A stretch of DNA of 64,000 bases from Ruminococcus hominis (GCF_014287355.1 NZ_JACOPE010000001.1:2232001-2296000), one strand, 5' to 3'; shown: positions 17,607-26,919, counted from the first letter of the stretch. The notes: a model not told the origin generated them from the sequence alone. Made by a program: numbers and translations.

Positions 17607-18653
17607 TTACCGCTTCACATGTCTTATCATTCCCAGCACAGTTTCATTCGCATTGGTGACTTCCAACTGAATGTCTGGATATTTATTCTGAAACACACGG
17701 AACACTTCATCGGCGAATCCCTGTCCCATAAAATCAATTCCGCTGCAATCAAATTCTACTTGCTTAAACTGTTCTAGTCTGTAAACAACTCTTCGAGCCT
17801 GTGAACGTGCAATTGGTTCTCCATATGGACACACTTTTTTTAATGGTATTACAGTTTTTGCAAATCCTTCTTCTATCGGTGCAAACATGTCAAACACCTC
17901 CTTTAATGTATGCGTTGTATCATTTTCCAACTTCATCACAACCATCGTTCCGATTGACTTAAGACTAGTATAATACAAAATCAAATGCGATTGAATTAAC
18001 TTTTCTTCTGTACATCTTCCTGCGGTAAACACACTTTGCTTAGACCATATTGCAAACTCTCGCAAGCTTTTAGAAACAAAAAAGATTCCTTCTCCCGAAT
18101 GTGATTCTCTTTGTGTGGTTAGTTTTCCTTTATATAATTCTAAAACTGCATCTTGAACATCAGCTGGATATCCTTGTTCTTTTTCCAAATAACCCTTGAT
18201 GTTTTCAAATATTCCAATTCCATCATCCGTAATAGAAATCTCTGTATACAAATTATCTTTTTTAATACAGCATGAAATACGCTTTGCTTTTGCGTGTTCG
18301 ATTGCATTATTCATAATCTCCATAAATGCGTAGCTCCATATGGCAGATGCCTCTTTTGAAATGTTTTGCAATAAAGGTAGGATATCTTGAAAATAGATTT
18401 TATCTTCGACTAAAAAATCTGAAGCATCATAGACAAATCGATATTCTTCTGTTTTCAAGCGATAACCACATTCCGATTGCTTCTGTTCTTCCAGTATTCC
18501 CTGATCCAGAAGTTCTTTCAAATATCGTTTTACAGTTGTAACCGATATCCGAAAATTATCCATCGTCTTTTTTATATAATCAGTATCTTGATTCCTGACT
18601 TTTTCTAACAAGTATCTTTTAATACTATTTCTTTTTTCTTCTTGGAATGACAT
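17607..18653 (-). CDS. HTH / histidine-kinase-type ATPase / STAS-like (DUF4325) protein
   Basis: The 348-residue protein has three parts. A winged-helix region (1-66, with VTTVKRYLKELLDQGI) is followed by a GHKL ATPase fold with N-box MEIMNNAIEHA (111-121), G1 box DDGIG (143-147) and G2-like GEGIFF (187-192). A C-terminal STAS-like domain (about 265-348, with VEFDCSGIDFMGQGFADEVF) completes it. There is no phosphoacceptor H-box and no membrane segment, so it is a soluble signal protein rather than a classical kinase. By analogy with anti-sigma/anti-anti-sigma proteins it may switch partners through ATP binding. It is followed 31 bases later by the AraC-GH39-like gene, so the two may act together. 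Function is unproven. Confidence 0.78.
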   Translation of the reverse strand: MSFQEEKRNSIKRYLLEKVRNQDTDYIKKTMDNFRISVTTVKRYLKELLDQGILEEQKQSECGYRLKTEEYRFVYDASDFLVEDKIYFQDILPLLQNISKEASAIWSYAFMEIMNNAIEHAKAKRISCCIKKDNLYTEISITDDGIGIFENIKGYLEKEQGYPADVQDAVLELYKGKLTTQRESHSGEGIFFVSKSLREFAIWSKQSVFTAGRCTEEKLIQSHLILYYTSLKSIGTMVVMKLENDTTHTLKEVFDMFAPIEEGFAKTVIPLKKVCPYGEPIARSQARRVVYRLEQFKQVEFDCSGIDFMGQGFADEVFRVFQNKYPDIQLEVTNANETVLGMIRHVKR

Positions 18654-18752
18654 GTTATCAGCTCCTTTTTGAACTATATTTTGTCAAATTCAAATTTTAT
18701 TTTTCTTATTTATAACTTTATCATGTTTATTATAAAACTTCAATCTTAATAA

Positions 18753-18809
18753 TAAAAAAACTGATACAAAACAAATGAATTTCTCTCATCTGTTTCATAT
18801 CAGTTTTTC
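18753..18809 (-). terminator. Intrinsic terminator after the GH35 gene
   Basis: AAAACTGATA pairs with TATCAGTTTT (ending about 18807), extended by AAACA/TGTTT. A-rich sequence at 18754-18760 gives the U-tract on the minus strand. Confidence 0.75.
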
Positions 18810-18823
18810 TTATAACTTACAAC

Positions 18824-20359
18824 TTAATATTTATATACTTCTACATATTTCCATCCCGGCATATCTCCAAGCTGAAGCATCATCTTTTCATCTCCATTAA
18901 GGATTCTTCCAGCCTTCCATTCGCCGTTCACTACATCTCCTTCTTCTAACCGAAGAAGATCAACTTTCTTATTTTCCCCTGCCTTTGCACGGAATGTAAA
19001 TGTACTCATCATTCCTCCAATTAGAAATTTATTTGGAGCGAGCTCATAAATCACACCTGCTGCTAATGGTTTTGCCTGTCCCTTCGGTGCATAAGCAATC
19101 GCAATATCATATTCTTCGCAGCTAAAATATGTTCCATAATCTGTATCGGATTTTTTCACATAACTCATCAGCTTATCTGTTCCACGATATTTCAAATATA
19201 ATGGTTCCATCTGCTCAACCATCTCATAAGTACGTTTTAAATAATCTTTGCTTCCTGTGATATCAAATGCAGATGGGTCAATATTCAGAGCAATCATAAC
19301 TTCCATTGGCGGCTTGTCAATTGCTTCCGGCGGTAATACCAGTTCTTCAATTCCAAATGGTGAATAGCAAATTGCATTGCTATTTGCAAATGCATACAAG
19401 CAATAAGATGAAGTCACTGCATCTTTTCTCACTTCCGGAATCACCAGTGGATTACCTTCATATCCATATTCATCAATGACATTTGCCACATACGGAACAT
19501 AAATATCCGGTGCCAGCGTAAATAACGATGGTGCTACAATTTTCCAAATATGATGCACCTCTTTGACCGGACCTCCTGATGGATAAGACCCTGCATACCA
19601 TGGATACTGGCGAAGCCATGCATTGGCATAACATGGAAGTGCATATTTTTGCTGTCCTGCTTTTGTAATTTTTTCTACTGCCTTTGCAAAATAGTAAGCC
19701 ATAAAATATTCTTCCGCATTCTCGGCAAATACTTCTTTCCAACTTCCTTCTGTCGCACATAATTCTTTCAATTCTGCTGGTACTACTTCTTTGAACTTTT
19801 CTTCTGCTTCCTGCCCATAATCGCGTTCTGTTCCAAGCAGACCTATTTCATTTTCTACCTGCACAAAGATTACTGTCGATTTCTGCTCATCAATTTCGCG
19901 GATATGTGCCATCACTTTTGCAAATGCATTCGCATCTTTCTCTATCGCAGCCTCGCAAAATGGTGAAATTGTATTGATTGATTCTCCATTTACCTTGCGT
20001 ACACGAAAGTATGTATCTGTATCCTGTTTCATCCAAGCAGGCACATACATAGATTCAGCATTCTTCCAAAGCCCAAACCACAAGAAAATTAAATGTTTCT
20101 GTTCTTCTCTTGCCTGGCCGATTAATCCATCTAGCAATGTAAAATCAAATATTCCTTCTTGCGGTTCCATTGTCTCCCAATATAGTGGAACAATTACTGA
20201 GTTCATATTTAATTCTCTTAGTGCCGGCCATACATGCTCTTCCATATAATTCAGATTGCTGGCACTTGAATTATGAATCTCTCCGCTGCGTGCAAAGAAT
20301 GGTTTGTCGTGAACATATAATGTTGGGATTCCGTTGTCGTTTTGAATTCTTGGTATCAT
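18824..20359 (-). CDS. GH35-type beta-galactosidase-like glycosidase (DUF5597 group)
   Basis: The protein (511 residues from the ATG at 20359, chosen for the AAAGGAG site seven bases upstream) has the GH35 barrel. The N-terminal pieces FARSGEIHNSS and LYWETMEPQEGIFDF are typical, the acid/base region is VQVENEIG (E171), and a nucleophile-like glutamate is in VIPEVR (E309). The C-terminal part resembles the DUF5597 beta-domain linked to GH35. There is no signal peptide, so it acts in the cytoplasm on imported glycosides. It is divergent from the AraC regulator at 20585, which is its likely regulator. The exact sugar (beta-galactoside or another) is not readable. Confidence 0.85.
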   Translation of the reverse strand: MIPRIQNDNGIPTLYVHDKPFFARSGEIHNSSASNLNYMEEHVWPALRELNMNSVIVPLYWETMEPQEGIFDFTLLDGLIGQAREEQKHLIFLWFGLWKNAESMYVPAWMKQDTDTYFRVRKVNGESINTISPFCEAAIEKDANAFAKVMAHIREIDEQKSTVIFVQVENEIGLLGTERDYGQEAEEKFKEVVPAELKELCATEGSWKEVFAENAEEYFMAYYFAKAVEKITKAGQQKYALPCYANAWLRQYPWYAGSYPSGGPVKEVHHIWKIVAPSLFTLAPDIYVPYVANVIDEYGYEGNPLVIPEVRKDAVTSSYCLYAFANSNAICYSPFGIEELVLPPEAIDKPPMEVMIALNIDPSAFDITGSKDYLKRTYEMVEQMEPLYLKYRGTDKLMSYVKKSDTDYGTYFSCEEYDIAIAYAPKGQAKPLAAGVIYELAPNKFLIGGMMSTFTFRAKAGENKKVDLLRLEEGDVVNGEWKAGRILNGDEKMMLQLGDMPGWKYVEVYKY

Positions 20360-20448
20360 GATTTGCTCTCCTTTTCTGATTCTTGCTTTTCTCTGTTCGA
20401 ACATGTTTCTTATCTTTATTATATTCCACTATATCTTTTGTTCTCAAT

Positions 20449-20519
20449 CTTAATATCGTAATATTTATATAACAATATTAAGCATATGAATTGTTTACTT
20501 CTTTTCTTTTTGGTATACT
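20449..20519. promoter_or_regulatory. Divergent control region between the GH35 gene and the AraC gene
   Basis: An inverted repeat CTTAATAT (20449-20456) / ATATTAAG (20475-20482) could bind a regulator. For the plus-strand AraC gene, TTGTTT (20491-20496) and TATACT (20514-20519) are 17 bases apart, with TGG before the -10 box. Confidence 0.5.
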
Positions 20520-20584
20520 ATTTAAAAATGAATTGATTAATCAATCAAAAAACAGACTACTCAACAAACAAAGGATTTATAATT

Positions 20585-21394
20585 ATGCTTTACAATCTCC
20601 ACTACTCCAATAAATACAACTTTCTCCCGCTTCTACCTAAACTTCTCGGTGTCAATCACCTTCAGGAACCAGTACAACGACCACATGGGTTTCCTGTCTT
20701 TCAGTGGTTCTACTGCGTAAAAGGGCAAGGAGAATTTATCATCAACGGGCAACGCTCTATCATTTCCAAAGGACAGGGATTATTGATTTATCCTCACATT
20801 TCCCACTCTTATAAAGGACTTACCTCCGACTGGACCGTTCATCTTATTGGATTTGGTGGAAATGCATGTACTGAAATATTACAGACATTGCATATGTTAG
20901 AGAGCGGCGTGTATCATTTTTCTAATTCAGATATCTTTCCTACTCATATTGAAAATTTGCTCTATCTTTCGCAACGTAATATCACCGAAAAAGAAACTGA
21001 GTTATCCAAAGCCTGTTACAGTATGCTTTTAGATCTGTCACCTTGTATTCGACAGATTCACAATACAACTGCCACTTATGAAAATGAACTGGTTCGTAAA
21101 CTGATTGATTATATGGAGGAAAAATATGCCTGCGATATTTCTCTGAATGAACTGGCAGACTATGTAAATTTATCCAAAGAATATATGTGCAATCTCTTTA
21201 AACATACAATGCACCAGACAATTATGCAGTATTTACAAACTGTTCGTATTAGTCGTGCACGTATATTTCTAATTCAATATCCTGAAAAACATGTTGCTGA
21301 AATTGCACATATGTGTGGTTTTGAGAGTCCAAGCTATTTTGGAAAAGTATTTAAAAAAATTGCCGGATGTACACCCGACAATTTTCGAAGATAA
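20585..21394 (+). CDS. AraC-family transcriptional regulator with N-terminal cupin
   Basis: The 269-residue protein has an AraC-type ligand-binding cupin (about residues 30-100, with FYCVKGQGEFIINGQ and LLIYPHISHSY). A C-terminal pair of helix-turn-helix motifs follows (about 170-269, with SLNELADYVNLSKEYMCNLF and AEIAHMCGFESPSYFGKVFK). It is transcribed away from the GH35 gene and shares a short control region with it, which is the usual layout for an activator and its target. The ligand is probably a sugar. An AAAGGA site precedes the ATG. Confidence 0.9.
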   Translation: MLYNLHYSNKYNFLPLLPKLLGVNHLQEPVQRPHGFPVFQWFYCVKGQGEFIINGQRSIISKGQGLLIYPHISHSYKGLTSDWTVHLIGFGGNACTEILQTLHMLESGVYHFSNSDIFPTHIENLLYLSQRNITEKETELSKACYSMLLDLSPCIRQIHNTTATYENELVRKLIDYMEEKYACDISLNELADYVNLSKEYMCNLFKHTMHQTIMQYLQTVRISRARIFLIQYPEKHVAEIAHMCGFESPSYFGKVFKKIAGCTPDNFRR

Positions 21395-21433
21395 TCATTT
21401 TTCTTTTTCTTCCTCTAACAGATTATCTTTTTG

Positions 21434-22009
21434 TTATTTGTTATTTTTTAGTTCTTCTCTTATCTCCGTAAATGGCTTGATTTTTTCCGGATTTTCTTTG
21501 TGTTCACCTATGTGTTTTTCCATCCACACCATATCATACCATCGCCCAAATTTGTTACCGCATTGTTGAAACCTTCCAACCAGACGATATCCCATATGGT
21601 CATGAAACTGCACACTATTATTCGTAAGATGTTCATCTTCTACTGCTGTATACGCAATACAGGCATTTAAATTAAGAATGTTTTGCATTTTAAGAATGTT
21701 TTCCAATCCTTCATATAAAGCTCTGCCAACACCACTCTTTCTCTGATCTTCACGTACATATATCGTAGTTTCAACTGCCCAGTCGTATGCGGCACGGTTT
21801 TTAAATACACCTGCATATGCATATCCTAGAATTTCTCCCTCTTTTTCCTCTACAATGTATGGATATTTTTTTAGAATATTTCGTATTCGTTTTCTAAATT
21901 CTTCCACAGATGGAACTTCGTATTCAAATGTTATTGCTGTTTTTTCTACATAAGGTGCGTAAATATTCAAAAGTTCTTCTGCATCATTTTCTGTCGCAAT
22001 TCTAATCAT
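21434..22009 (-). CDS. GNAT acetyltransferase, phosphinothricin-acetyltransferase-like
   Basis: The 191-residue protein has the GNAT fold with acetyl-CoA-binding loop REDQRKSGVGRALYEGLE, an N-terminal LLNIYAPYVEKTAITFEYEVPS typical of the Pat/YwnH group, and a C-terminal MGYRLVGRFQQCGNKFGRW segment. Members acetylate amino groups of small molecules, including methionine sulfone or phosphinothricin analogues; the natural target here is unknown. It follows the gene at 22022 by 12 bases in the same direction, so the two form a small operon. Confidence 0.88.
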   Translation of the reverse strand: MIRIATENDAEELLNIYAPYVEKTAITFEYEVPSVEEFRKRIRNILKKYPYIVEEKEGEILGYAYAGVFKNRAAYDWAVETTIYVREDQRKSGVGRALYEGLENILKMQNILNLNACIAYTAVEDEHLTNNSVQFHDHMGYRLVGRFQQCGNKFGRWYDMVWMEKHIGEHKENPEKIKPFTEIREELKNNK

Positions 22010-22021
22010 TTTCCATCTCCC

Positions 22022-22495
22022 TCATTCTTCTATTTTTTCTGTATTCTCATCTATTGCACGTTCTACAATTAGATTATCTATTGCCGCACGCAAATCCGTA
22101 CGAATGAGCCATTCCAATCTATCATAATAATCCAATCCAACACTTTCCAACAACTCCCACAAATCTTCTCTGGAAGGTCCAGGTGTTCTCTCTGTAATAA
22201 AAACAGGCACATAATTTACTCGATAATAATGCTCCAATCTCAAACTCATATCAATTCCCGGTATTCCCTGAAATACTTTTGTAGAAAGAGTATCAATAAT
22301 TGGCCAAAATGGACTAATAATATATTGAAATTCTTCATTTTCAAATTGTTCATATGTGATTTTACCAACTTGTATTTTTTCATTTTCTTTTGTTACCGCC
22401 TTAATAATTCCACTATTGCGATAAATCGGTGTATCTAAAATTGGCTTTGTATATTCATTTCTTGCAACCCAATCCGTCCTCACATATGTTTTCAT
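22022..22495 (-). CDS. Hypothetical protein, 157 residues
   Basis: I do not recognise this family. The sequence is soluble and mixed alpha/beta, without a signal peptide or membrane segment. It has an aromatic-rich middle (EEFQYIISPFWP, HYYRVNYVPVFITE) and an acidic C-terminus. It has a good AGGTGAG ribosome site and coding-like composition, and it sits 12 bases ahead of the GNAT gene. It may therefore be related to the acetyltransferase's function. Confidence 0.7.
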   Translation of the reverse strand: MKTYVRTDWVARNEYTKPILDTPIYRNSGIIKAVTKENEKIQVGKITYEQFENEEFQYIISPFWPIIDTLSTKVFQGIPGIDMSLRLEHYYRVNYVPVFITERTPGPSREDLWELLESVGLDYYDRLEWLIRTDLRAAIDNLIVERAIDENTEKIEE

Positions 22496-22610
22496 TCCGT
22501 CTCACCTCACATGACTTTCCCGATTAATTTTCGATATGGTTCTTTTATCATCACTTCGTATCTTAAATGCAACATACATTTATTTCATATAATATAACAT
22601 GCAATGCATT

Positions 22611-22645
22611 GTGTATCAATAGAGTATATTTTTATATCGATACAC
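22611..22645. repeat. Inverted repeat upstream of the hypothetical/GNAT operon
   Basis: GTGTATC (22611-22617) and GATACAC (22639-22645) flank an A/T-rich centre. It lies in the 300-base gap between 22496 and 22792 and could be an operator or a weak hairpin. Nothing else was seen in that gap except the terminator at 22705. Confidence 0.35.
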
Positions 22646-22704
22646 TTTAGTTCTTATTTTAAATTTCTAATTATTTAATCTTTTTTTATTTAAAATATTT
22701 AAGT

Positions 22705-22750
22705 CAAAAAACGGACATACCAGATTTTCTCCAATCTAGTACATCCGCCT
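22705..22750 (-). terminator. Intrinsic terminator after the GPH symporter gene
   Basis: CGGACATACCAGATT (about 22712-22726) pairs with AATCTAGTACATCCG (about 22733-22747), including a few G-U pairs. TTTTTT follows on the minus strand. Confidence 0.65.
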
Positions 22751-22792
22751 TTTCACAAGATTTTATTCAATTTTTATCAAGGTCAGTTTTTC

Positions 22793-24172
22793 TTATTTAT
22801 CACATGCACGTTTTCCTGCATCCAGATCAGCTCTGATTTCTGCAACTTTCTTAGGTGAAAGTTTATAGAAGAGCAATGGTACACAAGATAACAGTCCGAT
22901 TACAAATGGAACCATGTTTACTACAATATTGATTCCCTGTTTAGCTGCTGCTGTCTGCTCTGCACCTGCTACATATCCTGCTGCTGCAAGAAGAAGTACT
23001 CCGGCAGAACCACTGATAGCTGTAGAAAGTTTTACACCAAAGCTTAACATAGAAGCTGCAATACCTTCCTGACGACGACCGAGCTTCCAGTCTCCATATT
23101 CGATAGAGTCTGATACAAGACCGAAACAAACTGATGATGATGAGTTACAAAGTCCGCAGATGAATGATACACCAAGTAAATATGGTTTATTATCTGTTGG
23201 ATTAATAAACATCAGCAAGAATCCAATACACATGATAATATTCAAAATAATCAGATACCATTTTTTCGTAAATGTCTTTGTTCCCCATGGAATAAAGAAG
23301 TTACCAATTAACTGAGCAACTGTCATTGTTGTAAATACTGTTGCGATAACAGTATAATCACCAACTACATAAATGATATAGTATGTAAGCAGTCCCATAC
23401 GACCAGATACACAAATTGTACCCAAAATTGTTGCAAGAACTACCATCAATAACTGGTCATTCTTTACGATTTCTTTCAAACTTCCAATAAAACCAAGTTT
23501 CTCTTCCTGAGCATTTGCATGCAACTGCTCTGCATATGTTTCTTTACATCCGGCTCCACAGATCCAGAATACAGGAATCATGATCAGTGATAAGATTACT
23601 GTTGTAACAAAATATCCATGAGCATTTGCTACCTCAGCTCCACTAAAGTGAAGAATCATTGGCATTGCACATGCTGAAAGGATAATTCCAATTACAGAAG
23701 AACCAATTCCTCTTGCTGTAGCAAGATTCATACGAACCTGTGAATCAATAGCGATTACATTCTGTAATGCCTGATATGAGATAGAACATGCTGTGTATGC
23801 CATACCTGCACCAACGTAAGTGAGCAGACATAAGATTACTTTAGCTGTTCCCTGCACTGGGAATGCTGTAAATGTTAAAATGTTAAAAATCGCAAGAACA
23901 GGTGGTGCCATATACAAATATGGTCTGAATTTACCCCATTTTGTATGTGTTCTGTCTGCGATGTTTCCCATCATTGGGTCGTTGATAGCATCCCAAATAC
24001 GTGCGATCAACATGATCATTGAAATTGCTCCGGCAGCAAGACCTACAACATCTGTGTAGAATAACATCAGATAGTTGTTGATCATGTACCAGCTCATCTG
24101 GCAACCGACTTCTCCTAAACTATAACAGAATGCCAGTTTTGGGCTTGTTTTTTCTTTTGCATTATTACCCAT
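22793..24172 (-). CDS. GPH-family sugar:cation symporter (MFS, MelB-like)
   Basis: The 459-residue protein has about twelve membrane segments and the glycoside-pentoside-hexuronide family features. These are an N-terminal LAFCYSLGEVGCQMSWYMI, the conserved DAINDPMMGNIADRT loop (cation-site aspartates) and a KFRPYLYMAPP segment after it. It imports a glycoside or sugar together with Na+ or H+. A GAGGAGG site precedes the ATG. It lies between a GNAT operon and the AraC-GH39-like regulator at 24412, which is a likely controller. The substrate is not readable. Confidence 0.9.
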   Translation of the reverse strand: MGNNAKEKTSPKLAFCYSLGEVGCQMSWYMINNYLMLFYTDVVGLAAGAISMIMLIARIWDAINDPMMGNIADRTHTKWGKFRPYLYMAPPVLAIFNILTFTAFPVQGTAKVILCLLTYVGAGMAYTACSISYQALQNVIAIDSQVRMNLATARGIGSSVIGIILSACAMPMILHFSGAEVANAHGYFVTTVILSLIMIPVFWICGAGCKETYAEQLHANAQEEKLGFIGSLKEIVKNDQLLMVVLATILGTICVSGRMGLLTYYIIYVVGDYTVIATVFTTMTVAQLIGNFFIPWGTKTFTKKWYLIILNIIMCIGFLLMFINPTDNKPYLLGVSFICGLCNSSSSVCFGLVSDSIEYGDWKLGRRQEGIAASMLSFGVKLSTAISGSAGVLLLAAAGYVAGAEQTAAAKQGINIVVNMVPFVIGLLSCVPLLFYKLSPKKVAEIRADLDAGKRACDK

Positions 24173-24364
24173 TTTTCATCCTCCTCTTTCGGTCATTGAC
24201 CTATTTCCTTGATGAAGAAATATTATCATTTTAAAGGCATTTACAACTATGTAAAAAAATTCAATATCCTTATATAGAATTGTTCTTTTTTAAGAAAATT
24301 TTACATCAGGTTTATAAACAACAAATTTTGGTATCAGATTTTTGTCCTTTTATCTTTTATAATA

Positions 24365-24409
24365 AGAGAGCTACTTCAAGCATCTATTCATGCTTAAAAT
24401 AGCTCTCTA
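24365..24409 (-). terminator. Terminator-like hairpin after the second AraC-GH39-like gene
   Basis: GAGAGCTA (about 24366-24373) pairs with TAGCTCTC (about 24400-24407), with an inner AAGCA/TGCTT stem. The minus-strand tail is TTATTATA, a moderate U-tract. Confidence 0.65.
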
Positions 24410-24411
24410 CA

Positions 24412-26808
24412 TTACAACTCTCCTACTACAATTCCTTGTATCTCCTGCGCTGCAACACGCGTTTCTACTACAAGCGTATGATCCACAGCCTCAACTTTAT
24501 GAATTGTCATTTTAGGCTGACACCATTTTTGTAAATACTCTACTTCCTGTAAAGATAAATCATTGAAATAATCCAATTCTTTCCATTCATTTTGAACATT
24601 TCCATTTGTCTGACTGACTGAAAATGTTTTGATAATATACGTTCCATTATTTACATTATCAATTTTAAAACTCATCTGCATACTTTCATTATCTGAATAA
24701 TATCGCTGTTGATTTTCCAATTCTATCTCGTTTTCATTTCTTGAATAGTACCGGAAATTTAAATGCTTATAATTATGACAACATATGAAGAACAAACCAT
24801 TTTCTTTATAAGAAATAATAGCATTTTTATTTTTCCCTAAAATATAGTGCTCTAAATGATTCATAAAATCAAACGCATAATATGCCGGTTTACAGATACC
24901 ATTTCTACTTATCAGACCACATCCGCCAAACAGAAATTCATCTGAATCAATACTCTCTGAAAAAATATCTGTTGCAACCCAATACCCCAGTGCTTTTACT
25001 TCACCATAATTTTCGATCAAGTTTTTCATTATATATGCACTTTTATAAACTCCATCATTCATACAATTTCGGTTTGATAATGTAGAACTCCATTCTGTTA
25101 CTAACAGCTCCGTTTCATCCATACCAACTCGTCTCAAATCTGTTTTCGCTTGTTGAATTTGATGGTACAAATAACTGGTATCTGAAGAATATGGATTTCT
25201 TCCTGCATCCAGAATTTCTGCATCTCTCAAATACGGATATGAATAGAGTGAAATAAAATCAGGTTGGTGCTTTTTCTTTTTCCACTCAGAGAGTAATTGA
25301 CAAAATTCCTCTTCCATCATATTTAAGCTAAATCCTGCACCACCCACTTTAATGTTCGGTGCATAATTTTTAAATATTCCAGCTATGGTATCAAATACTT
25401 TAAAGTATTCCTCTGCATCTACATTTTCTTGAACTACAGAATTTTTCTCTATCTCAATATACCAGCTTTCCACCACTTCCATACCATAACGTCTTGTCCA
25501 ATGTCGGATTAATTCTTCCAGAAAACTTTTATTATTTTCAATCATAGCTATATTATTTTCATCATTCATACTAAGAAGTGATCGTTCTATTTTTTCAAAA
25601 ATTGTATGATTTTTAAATCCTAATTCTATATGCAGTTTGATGTCCAGTCCAACAAGAAAATCAATCACCTGATCCAACAAGGTGAAATTGTATTTTGTAT
25701 TTTTTTCATCTATGTGGATCATCATTTTTTCTGAAAAAACCTGCCAAAATCTCATGTATTCAAATCCGAGATGTTCTTTTAAATATTGTACCTGCGCCCT
25801 GACATCATATCGCATCAAATTTTCTGCCGGTCCGATATTTATCAGGCGTCTCCAATATTTTTTTGTTTTTTCTTTCTTCTTCGTATCTACTTCTAACACT
25901 GATACAACCGAATCTGCCGCCTCAGAAGTGCTGACCAAGTTGGATGCCAGATATTGTTCTACCTTTTCCAGTACCGCTGTGCCATTCTCTGTATTTTCTG
26001 AATTCTCTGTTTTTTTCTGCATCTGTATACGATACTCCGCAGGTGTGATCTGATAGCTTTCTTTAAACACTTGATTAAATGATGCCAGATTAGAAAATCC
26101 ATTATCCATCGCAACTTTCAATATTGTTTTATCTGAATATAACAGCTCACTTACTGCATGGTCCAACCGAATATTATTCAGCAATTTCAAAAAGCTCATC
26201 CCGAAGTTTTTCTTTATGTATTTAGAAAGATATGCATTCGACAAATATAATCGTTCTGACAGCTCCTGCAATGTAATCGGTTCTCTGTAATTTGTCATGA
26301 TAAAACTCATAATCTCATTCATACGCTCATCTTGTATTCCGCGCAGAGAATCGTATTGTTTCATTCCCTTTTTTACAATAAAATCTGACGTGATCAGATA
26401 AATGAGCTGATAATAGATACTGTTCTTTAACGCAATTGCCTGTCCCTCGGTCGCCTGATAGAGATTAAAAATCTGCCTGATATAATATCTCATCTTTTCA
26501 TAGCTTTCTGATTTTTCCTCCGCAGAATTACACCAGAAAAACGGCTGTTCCCCACTAAATATTTCTGTCAGCATCGTATAATCAATAAACAGACTACCAA
26601 ACAACACCTCATCATCAGAAAAATATTCATGGCGCACCTTGGAGTTGATCAGTATAAAGTCCTCTGCATTTAAATGATGCGATTCTTCCTCATAATTGAT
26701 CTGAAGCGAACCATCCAACACATAGATAATCTCAATATCCTGATGAAAATGCATAATCTGTTCCCGCTTGGTAGAAAAACAACAGCGGACAATATTTTCA
26801 TATTTCAA
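24412..26808 (-). CDS. AraC-family regulator: cupin, HTH and GH39-like sensor domain
   Basis: The protein (about 798 residues) has an N-terminal cupin (MHFHQDIEIIYVLDG), an AraC double helix-turn-helix (SNAYLSKYIKKNFG, VAMDNGFSNLASFNQVFKESYQ) and a C-terminal GH39-like barrel. The acid/base motif position reads WYIEIEKNSV instead of W-FExWNEP, so the domain is probably a sugar sensor without activity, while VTEWSST keeps the nucleophile-type strand. An ATG at 26877 gives 821 residues. However, a promoter at 26890-26918 would put that ATG only a few bases after the transcript start, and a hairpin lies in between. I prefer the TTG at 26808, preceded by an AGAGAGAGGG site. It likely controls the symporter or hydrolase next to it. 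Confidence 0.8.
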   Translation of the reverse strand: MKYENIVRCCFSTKREQIMHFHQDIEIIYVLDGSLQINYEEESHHLNAEDFILINSKVRHEYFSDDEVLFGSLFIDYTMLTEIFSGEQPFFWCNSAEEKSESYEKMRYYIRQIFNLYQATEGQAIALKNSIYYQLIYLITSDFIVKKGMKQYDSLRGIQDERMNEIMSFIMTNYREPITLQELSERLYLSNAYLSKYIKKNFGMSFLKLLNNIRLDHAVSELLYSDKTILKVAMDNGFSNLASFNQVFKESYQITPAEYRIQMQKKTENSENTENGTAVLEKVEQYLASNLVSTSEAADSVVSVLEVDTKKKEKTKKYWRRLINIGPAENLMRYDVRAQVQYLKEHLGFEYMRFWQVFSEKMMIHIDEKNTKYNFTLLDQVIDFLVGLDIKLHIELGFKNHTIFEKIERSLLSMNDENNIAMIENNKSFLEELIRHWTRRYGMEVVESWYIEIEKNSVVQENVDAEEYFKVFDTIAGIFKNYAPNIKVGGAGFSLNMMEEEFCQLLSEWKKKKHQPDFISLYSYPYLRDAEILDAGRNPYSSDTSYLYHQIQQAKTDLRRVGMDETELLVTEWSSTLSNRNCMNDGVYKSAYIMKNLIENYGEVKALGYWVATDIFSESIDSDEFLFGGCGLISRNGICKPAYYAFDFMNHLEHYILGKNKNAIISYKENGLFFICCHNYKHLNFRYYSRNENEIELENQQRYYSDNESMQMSFKIDNVNNGTYIIKTFSVSQTNGNVQNEWKELDYFNDLSLQEVEYLQKWCQPKMTIHKVEAVDHTLVVETRVAAQEIQGIVVGEL

Positions 26809-26834
26809 TGTATGTACCCTCTCTCTGACATACC

Positions 26835-26868
26835 ACAAACAGCAGACATGATTCTGCCTGCTGTTTGT
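26835..26868 (-). promoter_or_regulatory. Hairpin in the 5' leader of the AraC-GH39-like gene
   Basis: ACAAACAGCAG (26835-26845) and CTGCTGTTTGT (26858-26868) form an 11-bp stem between the proposed transcript start and the TTG start. No U-run follows. It may be an operator or a leader structure, or it may end the GH106-like transcript. Confidence 0.5.
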
Positions 26869-26889
26869 ATCTGTCATTTCTTATATTCT

Positions 26890-26918
26890 ATTATAGCGAT
26901 TCTCCCGGCTTTTGAAAA
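26890..26918 (-). promoter_or_regulatory. Promoter of the AraC-GH39-like gene
   Basis: On the minus strand, TTTTCA (26918-26913) and a perfect TATAAT (26895-26890) are separated by 17 bases, just downstream of the GH106-like stop codon. Confidence 0.6.
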
Positions 26919-26919
26919 G

